From: Flavisolibacter nicotianae
Lineage (GTDB): Bacteria > Bacteroidota > Bacteroidia > Chitinophagales > Chitinophagaceae
Direction of reading: 5' to 3'
Assembly (NCBI RefSeq): GCF_003628535.1
Contig: NZ_RBCI01000011.1
Span: forward strand, 62,001 to 126,000
DNA length: 64,000 nt
Under the pieces are notes generated by a model. That model did no database searches. It saw only the letters and a list, made by a program, of their open reading frames with translations, and was not told where the DNA came from. How positions within the stretch are numbered: the first letter of the stretch is position 1; each line of letters begins with the position of its first letter. Below are positions 36,154-49,600 of the stretch, one piece after another. Position numbers and translations under genes: made by a program.

Positions 36154-39100
36154 TCAGATAGAAACAGACTGAATTTTTTTTGCTCGCTCTAGCAAATTGT
36201 TTACAAACAAATCAAAGGTTGCTGCTTCATCTCCCAACCAAACACGTTTTCCTATTTTGTATTTGAAGTTCTTATTATCAAAATCGATTCCTTCGTCCTC
36301 ACCGGCTGCTTCTTCGTCAATCAAGGCTTCGATCCTAATAGCTGCGTCTACGCGGTTGCGCAGACGTATGCCGATATCCATAATAAAACGTGCATTCTCT
36401 TTGAAATACATTTCGGTGACGTCCTTCAAGTTCTCTGTCCTTCCAAGCACGCATAGCGCGTAGTTGGAAGGGTTTTCAACTGCTGTTTTCCCTTGTCGTT
36501 TTGACATATGCACCTTCTGCTTATCGGCTGCATAGGACTTTACCTCCACAAAATAGTGTGTACCGTCGCTGAAGGTAATTGCAAAATCTTGTCCCCAGTC
36601 AAACCCTTCCCGTTCTACCTTCAATACCTGGGCGTAGCCTTCAAATGCGTTACGGAACTTTTGTTCAACATGCGAACCAAGATGTCTTAGGAATGCCAGA
36701 TTTGCCTGTTCCTCCATATGGGCATCTACTATTTCTTGGAGATTTTCAATTCCACCAACGGCCTGTTGTATTCTGGTCAATTGGGTAATGTTGATTCCAG
36801 CTTCTACCGCTGCGGAGATCGCATCAAAATGCTCACTTTCTACAATCATCGTAAGTGCTCCAATATCCGCATCCATCTTTATAAGGTTGAAGATGGGTTC
36901 GCGCTTTCCTGGAGGTAAACTCTTGAATACGATGTGCGGCTTGTTTGTTTTTAGCCGAGGGAATTCCTGTTCATATTCGAGGTGGGAGTCGAGCCAATCA
37001 ATTACGCCCATTGCCATCCCGGCGTCATTGTGTAAATAGCGTGTATCAAGCTCTATGTCGATTTCGCCGGATATCGTGCTTTGGTAGCATATTTTTTCTA
37101 CCGCAGCCGTTTGGAAATCTTGAAGCAACAACGTGCTGCGAATATTTTTTGAAGGAAATAATCGATTGTGCATGTCTTTCAAAAAGTCATCCATACAATC
37201 CACATCAACTGCCAGCTCTTTCGCAAGATGAAAATTACTCGACTGATCAGGATAGATGCCATACTCAGTCGAAAACTCTTTTAATTCACCATGGTCTTCA
37301 ATAAGCCTAACTAAACGCTGTAACCAAAATTCAGAATCTTCTTTTTTCTCAAGGTTGAGCAATGAAAGAAGATTGTTTATCGACCCTGCGAGTTGGACTT
37401 TGCCCAAGCAATATTTTACTACAGCCCTAAGCGCCGAGCGGAACTTAAAATCTTCACCTCGTAACTGCGGTGCATTAACGGGAGTTTCCGCCCCAACTGC
37501 GATTATTCTTGACAAATGACGTGTAATGGCAAGCCTAGTGTCGTCTGCCCTTTGTCCACCGGTGACAACATGACAAAGCCTTGCAGCTGCAATCAGTTTT
37601 TCGTCCGGGTCCTTTTCAGGATGAATATTGCTTTGGCCAATCACTTCGTTTAACTCAAGGGATATTTCTTTTAAACTCCGGTCCTTCTTGACGGCATCAC
37701 AATTTAGACCGGGAAATATGAGCGTGCTGCGATAAGGCTTACCAAAAGCTGCTCCAGCATCCTTTAGCAGTTCGGGTATTCCGCCTTCCTGTTCCCGTTC
37801 GATGAATGCAGCAAAGCAGAAATGTCGATCCTGATTAGGGACGATTTTGAATCGGTCATAAAGGTGTATTTGATCGTTCTTGGTTAAAAACGAATACACC
37901 TGATTAAGCCATAAAGCAGCATCGTTCACCTCATTAAATCCAAGATTGTCAATTTTGCCGGAGTTCTCGATGAACTTTAGCAACTCTTCCAAGTTGAGTG
38001 CCGCATTTGCGTTCCATGTGTGGCTCTCGGCCTGGATTATGTCTAACCATTGTAAAAACTCGGTCTCTATAGGGATTGCCTTGCCGAAAGGTGCGACACA
38101 GAGATGATAGAATGCTAGATAGTCTTTGTCCGAGCTTGCGATTGACGGATCAAATATTGGGAAACGACATTCGATAATTGGCTTAAGGCCTTCAGATGTA
38201 TTAACAATAGGCAATAGTCTTGCGTCCGTTCTGAATGTAGTTTGAAGTTTCAGTAAAAAATCCTTTACATCAACCTGGTCTTCCTGAAGCGGCAAGCCGG
38301 ATCTCATTAGTCTATATAGGCCGAGTGGAGGAGTGGCAGGGTCACTAAGCAACTTTACGAGGCTTAGCGCCTCGTCAAAGAGTTTTTCGATTAACTCTCT
38401 GTTTCGTTCGACCTTGAGACCTGGTTTCTCTTCATCTCCACTGATGTGAAGATAAAGACCATCACGAGGATCGGTAGGCTCGAAGAAGACTCCATTACAA
38501 ACAAAATCAAACATCCAATTCTCGGTTCCAACTAATGGAAAATCCTTGAATAAAACCGGCACTTTTTTCTTTAGTCCGATCACTTCATTGATAACACCAT
38601 CGCTGCCGATGGAAACAGGCACTGCTAATGTCAAACCATCTTTTCCCGGTAGATATGCGAGATCGCTTTTTTTGATATCTCCCGTTTTCTTGTTTTCAAT
38701 TAATGCTTTGAATAAGAGGATATTTCCACGTAGCGGATGAGCTTCTTCACGGAAAATTCGGTAATGTGAATGGTCTATTTCATTGATAATTTCGATTTCG
38801 CCAATTCGTTTATTAAACAACAGAACAAAGGCGGAATTGCTGAGTAAGTCATGAATTCCTTCAAGAGCTGATCGTATTGTTCCACTCGATAGTTCATATA
38901 CAAAACGAGTATTGAATTCACCTAAGATTGTCTCTCTCTCTTTGGAAGTAAGTGGCGGATACAAGTCATCATTGCTTAGTTGTTCCGTTTGTTTGAATGA
39001 CTCTTTCACTTTATCGATGAGTTCTTCTGGCGTTTCAGCGTTCCGATCTAAAGTGAGATGAAAACGCTTCGCATCGGTGCCATACTCTAGAATACTATCG

Positions 39101-39465
39101 ATGTGAACCACCTTACTCAGCATATGGGTAGTGATAAAGCCAGTTCCGAACTTGCCTGTTGTTTCAGTATTTGCTTGAGACCCTTTTGAACTGGTTTGCT
39201 GTACTAAGCCTATAAGGCTCTTAATATCGAAGGGATCAGCGTTATGTTCAAAAACCAACTCGTGTGCTCGACAGATAACCCGAATTTTAACGGGTCCTAG
39301 ATTTTCCTTTATGTCCACGTCTTTTGCGTTCTGGACCAACTCCCAAATCCACCGCCGTCGTTCGCCTTTATTATAAGCCGTTTGAATTCCGTTAAATAGC
39401 TTGTCTGCTATTGCCTTAATGAAAGTTTCCAACTGGGCATCTTTAACTTGGTCGGACAATGACAT
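36154..39465 (-). CDS. Sacsin-like GHKL ATPase with C-terminal nuclease-like domain
   Basis: This 1103-residue protein starts with a sacsin-type histidine-kinase-like ATPase domain: E42, N46, D49 in 'WELVQNAKDV', 'FEHNADPF' at the second motif, and 'TTGKFGTGFITTHML' (about 105-120). A long central part (about 250-900) is not recognised. Near the C-terminus 'GQDFAITFSDGTHYFVEVKS' (about 955-975) has the D...ExK arrangement of restriction-like nucleases, as in the DUF3883-type domain often fused to such ATPases. It is a stand-alone gene between gene-poor DNA. The combination of an ATP switch and a nuclease suggests a defence protein; that is inference. Confidence 0.8.
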   Translation of the reverse strand: MSLSDQVKDAQLETFIKAIADKLFNGIQTAYNKGERRRWIWELVQNAKDVDIKENLGPVKIRVICRAHELVFEHNADPFDIKSLIGLVQQTSSKGSQANTETTGKFGTGFITTHMLSKVVHIDSILEYGTDAKRFHLTLDRNAETPEELIDKVKESFKQTEQLSNDDLYPPLTSKERETILGEFNTRFVYELSSGTIRSALEGIHDLLSNSAFVLLFNKRIGEIEIINEIDHSHYRIFREEAHPLRGNILLFKALIENKKTGDIKKSDLAYLPGKDGLTLAVPVSIGSDGVINEVIGLKKKVPVLFKDFPLVGTENWMFDFVCNGVFFEPTDPRDGLYLHISGDEEKPGLKVERNRELIEKLFDEALSLVKLLSDPATPPLGLYRLMRSGLPLQEDQVDVKDFLLKLQTTFRTDARLLPIVNTSEGLKPIIECRFPIFDPSIASSDKDYLAFYHLCVAPFGKAIPIETEFLQWLDIIQAESHTWNANAALNLEELLKFIENSGKIDNLGFNEVNDAALWLNQVYSFLTKNDQIHLYDRFKIVPNQDRHFCFAAFIEREQEGGIPELLKDAGAAFGKPYRSTLIFPGLNCDAVKKDRSLKEISLELNEVIGQSNIHPEKDPDEKLIAAARLCHVVTGGQRADDTRLAITRHLSRIIAVGAETPVNAPQLRGEDFKFRSALRAVVKYCLGKVQLAGSINNLLSLLNLEKKEDSEFWLQRLVRLIEDHGELKEFSTEYGIYPDQSSNFHLAKELAVDVDCMDDFLKDMHNRLFPSKNIRSTLLLQDFQTAAVEKICYQSTISGEIDIELDTRYLHNDAGMAMGVIDWLDSHLEYEQEFPRLKTNKPHIVFKSLPPGKREPIFNLIKMDADIGALTMIVESEHFDAISAAVEAGINITQLTRIQQAVGGIENLQEIVDAHMEEQANLAFLRHLGSHVEQKFRNAFEGYAQVLKVEREGFDWGQDFAITFSDGTHYFVEVKSYAADKQKVHMSKRQGKTAVENPSNYALCVLGRTENLKDVTEMYFKENARFIMDIGIRLRNRVDAAIRIEALIDEEAAGEDEGIDFDNKNFKYKIGKRVWLGDEAATFDLFVNNLLERAKKIQSVSI

Positions 39466-40054
39466 AAAATGAATTTTGCAGTTAATTAAGGTCTTTTAAA
39501 TCAAAGCGTTCATTGAAAATATGGCTTTTAGTTTATCTGTCAAACATGTTGGCAAACGTTTGAAAAATTCTCTATCAAAACTGACGTATTTGCCATTGCT
39601 TGTCTGTCACCTCTCCATACCACTCCGGTACTGTGCCTTCGTCTGCTCCATAATTTCTGTTTTTTAGCTTCACGAATTGCTTCCGTTAGGAATAAAGTCG
39701 AACGATGTTCTTTTCAATTCGGAACTAATTTGTACTTCTTTATTCGTGTTTCTATATGCGGCTGCAAGGATTTTGAAAAGCGGCTCTGTATTGAGCATTT
39801 TTGTTGCGCTGTTTTGATTAAATTTGACGATAGTTCTTTCATCCAGTTCCTTTGCCGTTGGCTAGAAAATGAGCGAAGTGTACTGGAACTTACAGTAAAA
39901 TTTCCAACTGTTCCGAACCCTCTTTAATTTCTTCTCGTTCATTACTGTAGCGAGTGTAGAACTTCTCAAAGCTTTACTCGGATTTGAAAGATTGCTGGAT
40001 AACAACGTTGCTGGATTAAACTCCAAATTGGTGTTAATGATGTATGTTGTGGTG
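39466..40054. other. Gene-poor stretch with dispersed repeat
   Basis: 590 bp between the ATPase start and the end of the 188-aa gene. It contains repeat copy A (39761-39912). No convincing gene is present. Confidence 0.5.
39761..39912 (+). repeat. Dispersed repeat, copy A
   Basis: About 150 bp matching 61696-61851 on the same strand, with an exact run of about 40 bp starting TTTTTGTTGCGCTGTTTTGA and only scattered changes after. The left end keeps a weaker form of the terminator hairpin seen in copy B. Confidence 0.85.
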
Positions 40055-40621
40055 TTAGTCTTTTTTAACAAAAATAAATACCTGCTTGATTTTGTTGAAA
40101 GCAAATGCCTTGCTTAGCTTATCGCAAACAAAATTGTTAGCAATGGTATCTTGGGCGAAATTGGCTGCGTTGGGAACCTTCATGCCATTCCAACCGCCCT
40201 GCTGCTTTCCCGGTAAAATGATCGCAACATGACCGTGTTTTTTGTCATCAGGGTTTCGCCAAACGGCAACTACGCAGCGATTGGAATTAGCAATATTTTG
40301 AGCATTATCCAATACCTGCTGTTGATCGCAACTTCCTAAATTCTCCCATTTATCGCTTAACTCAATAAAAAGACGATCTGCAATTTGATTTGCAGATAAA
40401 TAACCCGAACCAGAAGCTGAACTTTCGAAATCACCAATACCATAAATCTCTTTCACAACACGAGCGACAAATACGTTGCAGTTTTCTGTTGCTGGCGTTT
40501 GCTCACAGACACCTTTGGTTTTATCGAGGACAGCAAGCACTTGCGTGCATTTGTCCTCTGTCTGTGCATAAAGAAATAATGAAACAAATGATAACAAAGT
40601 GAAAAGGCACAATTTTCTCAT
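40055..40621 (-). CDS. Secreted cysteine-amidase-like protein (NlpC/P60- or CHAP-like)
   Basis: This 188-residue protein has a Sec signal (MRKLCLFTLLSFVSLFLYAQ). C48 in 'ENCNVFVARVVKEIYG' at the start of a helix and H131 in 'KKHGHVAIILPG' match the Cys-His layout of papain-like amidases that cut peptidoglycan or amide bonds; several T6SS amidase effectors share this shape. It lies 53 bp after the giant gene and is probably the last gene of the minus-strand operon. No immunity gene is evident beside it. Confidence 0.65.
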   Translation of the reverse strand: MRKLCLFTLLSFVSLFLYAQTEDKCTQVLAVLDKTKGVCEQTPATENCNVFVARVVKEIYGIGDFESSASGSGYLSANQIADRLFIELSDKWENLGSCDQQQVLDNAQNIANSNRCVVAVWRNPDDKKHGHVAIILPGKQQGGWNGMKVPNAANFAQDTIANNFVCDKLSKAFAFNKIKQVFIFVKKD

Positions 40622-40673
40622 AAAATTATTTTTTTAATGATGTATAATGCTTAATTACATAACTAAACAATTT

Positions 40674-43600
40674 CTAAGTTTGTTGTTTGAAAATAGTATT
40701 ACAAAAGAATACTGGCAAGTCATTTTCGGCGTCCACATGTTCGTCATTGTAAACCGTGATTGTCATTGCGGGGTATCCATTATCATAATTGACAAACAAT
40801 TCATCTATATTGGTAGGAAGGATGGCTTCCTTCATGAGTTCCATTTGCATAATAGGAATGGAAGGAAGGGATAAGCTCCGCCGATCGCTCAGATTAACCT
40901 TGCCATAAGTGTTCATCAGGTATTTAATCGAAGACTTAAAAGGTAGAACGCCTTTCTTATTTTTATCCATTAGGTTATTAAAGACCGTTTGCAGTTTGTC
41001 CCTCACAAGAATCGCATTCAAATATTTCAGATGCACAGTAGTCCAGGTAGGAGGAGTTACAACAGGTGTTTTATATCTGAAATTTGGGTTCTTGATATCC
41101 GGGCTGTCGTTCCGTGTGACCCAAACATCTGGCCTAACAGATATGACGGGCTTTTTATTGGGCAGTTCGGCATCCGCAAAAATGTTAGGCCCATGGAAGA
41201 TTAGTTTTTTAATATCGACAGTATCGCCCACCTTAAGCGGAACAGGAGCGGCTTTGTTCTGTTGTGATTCGGCAATCAGGTAAATATCCCTGATGGATTT
41301 TATCCATCCGATTTTCCATTTTCCTGATTCATCTTTTATCAGAATGATATCTTCTGGAACATTCATACTCTTGCCTGATTCAGTCTTCGTATTTACTGGC
41401 TTTTGTAATTCTGAATGCAGGTCCGCAATAAACTTAGCGTAGTTGTTTATTATATCATGTGCGGCCCAGTAGGAAATGAACCCTTCAAAATTTCTGAAAT
41501 TGTCCGCAGCAAATCTATTCAGCGTCTGCGGGCTTTTAAGATTCAGTTTAATGTAGATCTTGTCATTGGGTTTGAATAAGGCGTCGTCATTAAAGCCCAG
41601 CAGATATTGCCATTTTCCCAGATTCGTGGCCCATGTTTTCGAAAGGCTTTCGGGAACTACCTGAGAGGTATTATTCAGTTTTATTACCGGTTTCGGAGGA
41701 TAAGCTCTAATGATCGACGGAAAGTTCTTAACAGATATGGGGTCTAACTGAACTGGTTCCAGTAACTGTATCCATTGAGCATCCTCAATTTCACTAACCC
41801 CGTCACTGTTGATGTTATACTCGATATGCGTTATTACCGGCTTCACAACAAATTCATATTTGGCGGGCAATCCCTCGCCTTCGGAATTATTCAGAATGTA
41901 GTCAAAGAGGATGGACCAGGTAATTTTATCGTTTTTCCTGAAATCAAGCTTTGACGACTGTATCTGGTATTGGCCCTCTAAAGCCGTTTTGTCTATGATA
42001 ATGCTTAGCCTGTGATCCTGCAAAGCTTTATTTGGTTGTAGCTCGATCTTTAGCACTCCGTCGTAGTTATAAAAATTATTCAAATTTTCAAGCAGGAGAT
42101 TTTCAAACTCCTGAAGGTTATCCTTTCCTGTTTCTATGAGATTCTCCAGTTTATCGGAAAGTTCGCCTGTAAGTTTACATGGCTGATCAGACACTGCTTT
42201 AAGGATTTCACAGTCTCCTTTTACAATTAGTTTCTTGCAATTTATTAATGTATTCAGGGATTTAGCGTCTGCGCTGTTTATCTTGCTAAGATTTGCAGGA
42301 GCGAAAAGTTCGCTCATTTTTGTAAGAACAACTTTTAACGCTTGGTCGGGGTCTATGTCTTTATAATTTTCTTCATTATAGCTGCCTGACCACAAACTTG
42401 TGCTGTAGGGTTTTATGCCATAAAAGTTTTTGTTTGGATTTAATGCTACATCCTTTGCCAAGGATTTCAGAACTCCTTTTCTTACTAAGAACGGAACCCG
42501 TTCAAGACTTTTATCAACTACGCCGGCTCCTATGCAATACTCTGTTTCCATCAACATTTTATTCAGTTCAGTAAGAGCGTTTTTTAATTTCCTCTCACCC
42601 CCATCTGAATTTATATGGTCGGAACTGGCCAGGACTGTACGGGTTTTTACATATTTTATTGATTCATATTCCCATGGTGCATTGATGGCTATGGAGCCGG
42701 GAAGTTTGCAGAACCAATCATCACTGACAGCTCTTTTCATAATGAGCTCGGGACTAAGAGCTGTTTTCAAAGCATTGGGCTTGATGAGAAATTCAACCTT
42801 CACAGTGTCGGCAGTACTTTCCGTTACGGTTTCGCCGGCGTATTTAAGGGAAGCGTTTATCAATTTATTTAATTCTTCCCTCTTGTCCTTGGGGAGTTCG
42901 GTTTCTGCATTCTCATTTGTAATTGAGATTTTAAGGTTTTTATCCAATAGCTGCGCCTTAACCGTATATAAGGTCTCAATGATGTGTTGTTTGCTCTCCA
43001 GATCTTCGAGGAGTTTTTTATTGTTATTGCCCGGTTCTTTGTTGAGATCAAATTTTAAAAACCAGGTAATTTTTTTTGCGCTGTCCAATTCGCACCAAAA
43101 GGCTAGGTTAATAAAGGGCCAGGAATTAACAGGTATTATTTTGTCAAAATAAGTATGCTTATAATCTTTTTTTGCCATCGAGGGTAGTTCGGCAGCCCTG
43201 AACCCGTATATATCACGTAAGGAAAAATCAATTGAATAGCTGGCGCCTACTGCTGCATACCTATTGATGTTATGAACGTCATTTTTGTAGGAGATGAGAG
43301 TAGCTACATGATTGTAGAAAAGCTTGTTCTTAATAATATTATCCGGTGTCAGCGGTTTGGTACTATCCTTCATCACCGTTTGCGGCATTATCGGTAATAC
43401 CGTATCCCTGTTGACGAGCTCTTGGCCGGCAGTATCATTCTTTATGCTGAAATCAATAGGAACATAGTGCTGTACCTCGTCGGCCTGCATCTCCCGCTCT
43501 AGTTCAAAACTCAGACAATGCGATGGTAAAATCGTATGATACTCTTTTGCCCAAGTGTTAAATTCACCATTTGCACTAGGGATGTTTAACAGAACATCAG

Positions 43601-46600
43601 TATATAAATAGTAATCGTTGTGTTCAAGCGATTGAAAGATCGTTTTGGTCGGATCTAAATCTGTTTTTGCATTGGCTACTTTGAAAAAATTATTAAATCC
43701 ATACACAGGTGCCAGTTGATCTTTAGTCGTCTCGAAGGATATTACAAGTTTGAGTTCCTCCGCAGAGCCGTTTATCGCTTTAAAACTGTTGTCGTTATCG
43801 CTGACAAAATAGAACCCTCCATTATTGGTTGTCATTCCTTCCCATAGCAGGCGAACGAAACTTTTGGTGTCTTTAATAGTAGCAATGTATTGGTTGCTTT
43901 CTTTGTCGTCGTTTCCACGAAACTGTGAGGGGCGAAAGATTATCGGTGGATGCGTTTTAGGTGAAAGATTTGTTTTTACCAGTGAAAACCCGGCAATAGG
44001 CAATGCCAACATCTGGGTTTCTGTAGGGGTTTCATCTGCTTTGTATATGGAAATATTCTCAATGAGGTCTCCAATAGAAGTTTTTCGGTGCACCGCATTG
44101 ATCAAGACCAAGTCATCAATGGCTACGGTGCCAAACTCGAGTGCGAGGACTGTTTTATCTTCTGCAAGGAAGGGTTTAACGGTTAACTGGACATTCGTAC
44201 AAATCTTTGTGGAAACTTCCACGGTTTGATTTTCACGGCGATAGAGTTTCTCATCTTTGGTAGAAGCCTTAGTTAAATTAAGCCTAAGAACACATTTTTC
44301 AGAATCACCAAAGTGCTCTTTAATTTTAGAAGGTATTTCAAAAAAGCCAAAGCTTTTATCTGTGGTGTGAATGCGTGTGTTCTGTAGGGCGAGTTTCACA
44401 TCAATCAATTCAAAAGGACTCTTGAGCGTGAAGCTTTTGAATTGATTATCAAAATCACGGTCGGCAATCAGTTTTTTGCCTTCGTTTATAAAAAGTTTAA
44501 ACTGCTCTTTGTTTTCGTATAATTCATCTTTTAGGTCCCTTGAATATTTTGGAGTCCCATCACTGTCTATTTCAATAGAACTGAGCACGAAGCTGGAATT
44601 TTGGTAATTGTCTTCAAGGAGTTGGCCTTTGAAGGGAACAGCCTGTTTCAACAGTGAAAAATAAGATTTGACTACATCATCCCTGTCCTTAAACCTCAAG
44701 CCATTATTATAAAAATAATTGAGGTGGCCGATGATGTCGCCGATATGATTATTAATGTTCCAAGTTTTGTCATTGGTGAAGTCGGAGGGCAGGTCAGTGA
44801 GGATTTCGGATATTTTTACAGAGAGCCTGAAGTTCTTGTCGTCGCGGTGTTCGTCCAGGCCGTAGAGAAAATTGTAGTAGGTTTCCAAAGTGAGCAAGCC
44901 GAGTAAACAGAAATATTCAGGGACCGCCAAGTCTTCACGCAAATCGTAGAAGTCATTCTGATATGATTTTGGTTCTGTGTCGAATTGTGTTTTGTACGTA
45001 TTATTCAGTTCGTCCTGAATGGCCTTGATCCTTTCTTTTGGAAACGCGGCATCCTTTTGAAAGCTTAAAGCCAGAATTTCTTCGTCGGTTATCCCTTTGA
45101 GTGCAATGGTAAATCCATTGAGCGGAGTTGGGTCCTTAACGCCGTTTGCGATCACCTGAATTGCAGAAGATACCGGAACAGGTATAGGCCGGTACAGGCA
45201 AGCCCCGGGATCATTAGCGCATGTATCAGCTGCTGAATTCTGAATAAATAAATTGGACTCTGTTCTGTCAAAACCAAAATAGGCTTTTAAGAATTCAGCA
45301 TATTCATCAGTGGGAGCTGCCGGTTTTTTAAAATCGGCCAAAAACGTAGGACGATAGTTGGGAAATGAGAAGGTGATAGGCGTGTCTTCTAATTTTCCTT
45401 TTAATACGCTGCGTAATTGTTCATAGTCCATGCTCCCACCTTCTGCAATTCCGAAAGCTTTGTAAATCCCGGCGTAGAGGGGGCGGAGTATCTGGTCCTT
45501 CAGGATATTAAATGTACTTACACGAAGTTGCCTTGTGCCATTAACTGCAGCCACTTCAAACCCGAAAAAGGGAATCGCAAAGTTCCCTATGAAATAATTT
45601 TCTGCAGTTTGTTTCTCCGCAGCCCTGGTAAATGTCGGAATGAAAATAACGGGGATATTCGTAATGCCAGTTATTTTAATTTTCTCCGGCACTTGAATCG
45701 CTATAAACGAGCACGGTTGCGGCTGACCACCGAGTACATAGGTAAAGCGCACATAAGCATGGAAGGACAGATGAATGGTTATGCAAATGCGGTGTCCGAA
45801 AACCTTGAAGCAGGCAATGGTAAAGTCAAATTCAACAATGACTTCTCCCTCGATGTATAAAGGTACGGGTTGCAAACCACGGTTTTTTATCAGGACGAGC
45901 GTAAGCCCCACTTCAACGCGAAGCACAATGTGTATACTGGCTTTTAAGATCTTGAAGTCTACGTACCCCACTAATTCCGCAATGGCGCCAATTCTTCCAA
46001 TCAAGGCAAAATGATCCGGCAATAGTTTTTGCAAGGCGCTGCCATTCTTCTCAAACGCAAATGCTCCTTCAAGAATACCGTAAACGCTTATGGAGGCGCC
46101 AACATAAAATATGCCTTTATCAATATAGGCGCCTATTCCTATCCGTATGGCAAAACCTGCTTGGAAGATAGAAGTGTTTTCTACACATTTGCTATACTGC
46201 GGGCCGAAGAGCGATAAAGAAGCCGTCTTAAGCCTGGCGACATATAATCCTCCCCATCCTACGAACGGTCGAAGTTGAACCAGGCAGGAGCGAGACCAGT
46301 TATTCCCTTTCGGGAAACCAATATCCAGTTTCCAATCGCCTTTGGTAGAAATATCGATACCGAGATTAGGGAGGGTAATTACCAATTCACCAGCATCAAT
46401 GGTCCTGAGGGTTGGATCGAGTTCGAATTCGAGGGACCACATGCCCAGGTCATCTGAAAGCTTTTTGTACAGGATGTCAATTCCAAAAAGCCCGACCAGT
46501 CTGATATATATTCCATAGAGCACCGGGTCATTGAATATAAACTTGAGATCGACAATAGTTGCTAGCGACTCGGGGATAATATTTTCAGATGCCACAAGCC

Positions 46601-49600
46601 AGTTATTTCCGGGCTTGTAAACGGTATTGGGAAAGCTTTGAGTTTTGCATACATCTATTGCGGGATCAAAAATGGTTTTGATCGCTACCATCGCATCGTT
46701 CACTGTACGGATATCTTCCAACCCTGGCAATCCCACTCTTTGTCCGATGCCTAATGTCAACTTTTTTGATTTCTTTTCGACATAAGAAATCAGCCAGGCG
46801 ATTTTATTGCCCTTGCTGGCGAAGATCAATGCACTAAAATCGTAATCGCCGCTAGGCAATTCCAGCCCCAGTATGGTTAGTCTTGCCCGGGTCAGTCTAA
46901 GCAAATACTGATTTCCGAAAGTGCACAGCTCCACTTTCTCGATATCAAGCTTCAAAGCCCCAAAAAGATCCACGTGGATGGCGCTGGTGCCGGTGGCATT
47001 GAGCTTAAATCCCAGTGCAAATCCTCCTCTCAAGGACCATCCCAATACCAACTGTCCTTTTAGTGCTTTTAAAAAGCCAAGATCACCTAAGGTCCCCATG
47101 TCGAAATCGAAAATAAAGCTGAACAAACTTGGTATTTGAAAATTGGGCAGGGATATATCGTCCAAACTGATATCAGGCCTGGAAAAACTGATTTTTGAAA
47201 AATCGAAATCGGGAAAGTCAAGGTCGAACCTCCCGTCGGGTGCCGGAATTTTTTTCAGCTTGAACATTTCAAAATGGCTGAAGGAGATCGGAAAGCTGCT
47301 AAGGAATCCATTGCAATCAAAGCTTATTTTGGGAAGTACAAAGAGTTTCGAAAGATCGAAGCTTATTCTGGGAAGCCTTATCGACTCGGCATTAAATTGA
47401 AGCCCTACGTTCCCAAACTTCAGACTGTCAAACCTGATCAGGTTTTTGAATCCATTTACATCGTTGGTAAAATTAGCCCCGGCATCAATATCAAACCGGT
47501 AGGTGTTTCCGAAAGTGTAACTGAATGCTATTTTGTCGATATCCAATGAACTCAGTATGTTTCCCTTATCAAATGCAATTTTAACCTTTGACTCGGCACT
47601 GAACACAAATTCATCCTGCCCTGCAAGGTTTTTTTGATAACGTCCTTCCAGGCGCACCAGGTTTTTGATCATATCACCGGCCTTATCCCCATTGCTAAGC
47701 ATTGTCTGAAAGTTGCTAACCGGATTTTCAAATAGGTTCTTAATCTTCAGAAAAGCAAAGGATCTGAAATTCCGAATCTCAGCGTTTTCAAATCGAACAA
47801 GGAGTTTGGTAAGCATGAACTTCCATGTAAGATTGTCCCTGGAATTGCCAAACTCGTCGTTCAGGTACCTTTTCGAGGTTTTATAATCAGCGGATTCCGT
47901 ACCGCCTGAAAATAAATCATAGTCTATCAGTCCGAAAATAGATGTCGACTGGATTTCAATTTTTCCTTTATTGATGAAGGTCTTGTTGACCGGAATGGCG
48001 ACATATTCAAAATTCAAGGGTGTCTCAAGCGCAAGTTTTTCGCCTCCTTCTGTGGGTTGTAAATTTTGCGAGGCCGTCAGCCCTGTAAAAATTGAAGGTA
48101 AATGGTCATGATCGGAGACAGGGATGGTCAGTATGAAGACACCGTTCCAGTTTCTATCATTTGCCACCACCTGGTTGGGATAAAAATAATCCTCATTTTT
48201 TGCGCCACCCTTGTTTTGATACCGATCTGAAAAGTGATCGAATTTTTCCTGAATAATTTTCTGCAGGGAACTCCAGTTTGGTCGGCCTTCTGCAGATTGC
48301 CTCATGTATTTATTCCAATTGGACCATTTGGACGTATCTGCCAACAGTTCATTTACGCTATGCTTACTGTATTTAAATAAAATGATCCGCTCGTTATCTG
48401 TATGCTGCCCGGAGCCAAGATTTGCTAACACCAGGTCTACGTCAAATCCGCAAACACTAAAAAAGATATCAAATTCCACCTTTGACAGCGATTCCTTAAG
48501 CAGTTTTGGTGTGATGACAAAAAAGACATCTTCTTTCGACATTGATAAGTTGAAATCGGTGTCTATCTTTTTGATGGTAAAACGCAAGGTCTGCTGGTGC
48601 TGCGTTTCCTCTGAAAACCTGAATTCGGATATTTGAGACCGATCAGGTTTAAGGTTGCGAACCGGATTCATGTAATTGAACGTATTTGCATCTTTTAGAT
48701 AGCCTTGTGGTGTGACATAGGTTCCTTTAACCGGCTTCGGTTTTTTGTAGTTATTCAGCCTTATTTTACTGAATACTTTTTCCAATGCAGTCAGGTCGTC
48801 CATATCTTGCCCGGCGGGGTAGCCATTTGGATTAGGGTTGACGAAAGCTAGTAATGGAATGATCGGTTGAACAACCTGCTCCAGATCGTTACGATGCAGC
48901 CTGGCAATTATATCTGAAAGGAAGGCGCCTGGCCCGCCGGAGATCGTTTCGTCATCGCCTAAAGCACCTGTATCAATTGCTTCATAGGGAATCTGCTTGC
49001 TCGTATTGGATTTTGTGCTTTCATCATTGCTGAATAGAGGGGACTTATCGGCATCTACACAATACGTCTTTTCAAAGAACCACAGTTTAGATGTGACAGA
49101 CCCCTGGAATTCTTCCAACCCGTTCAGGGCCTGGTTCGTTTTCAACTTTGCAGAGAGTACGAAGGCTATATCCAGGCTCGTATGCTGGATCTTGATTCTT
49201 TCTGTGCCCGAGTACCCTAATAAAGCTTCGGATTGTTTATTGTCTGCAGTGAAAAGAGTGAGTTTATTGAAAGGTATAAATAGGAACTTCGGATTCTCGC
49301 TATCCGGAGTTTTATAAACTGCCATTCTACAGAGAAATGTGGAAAAATCTTTGGCAACATATCTTCTGCCGAATTTGTCTACGTTATTTAAAAGGACAGA
49401 AGCCCCGGCTGTTTTTTGGAAAAGTTCTATGTAGCTTACTACTGAGGAAGAATTCGTAAAGTCCCTGTAAGGATACAAGGTTACAAACAGATCAATGTTC
49501 CTCGTGAAAGAATTTTCTTCGAAGTAATCGATGAATACCGGGACTGCCGTTTTTCCCTTGTTTAACAGATAAGGAGAATAGGGTTTTATAGGCCTTACCC

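Noticed and set aside
39730-39927. 65-codon plus-strand frame over repeat copy A
   Set aside because: The other copy of the repeat (61.7 kb) does not keep the frame, so it is not a conserved gene.
42430-43152. 240-codon plus-strand frame inside the giant gene
   Set aside because: The composition is rich in Ser, Leu and Phe as expected for antisense of a Lys/Asp-rich protein, and there are no start signals; the minus frame is unbroken for 3207 codons.
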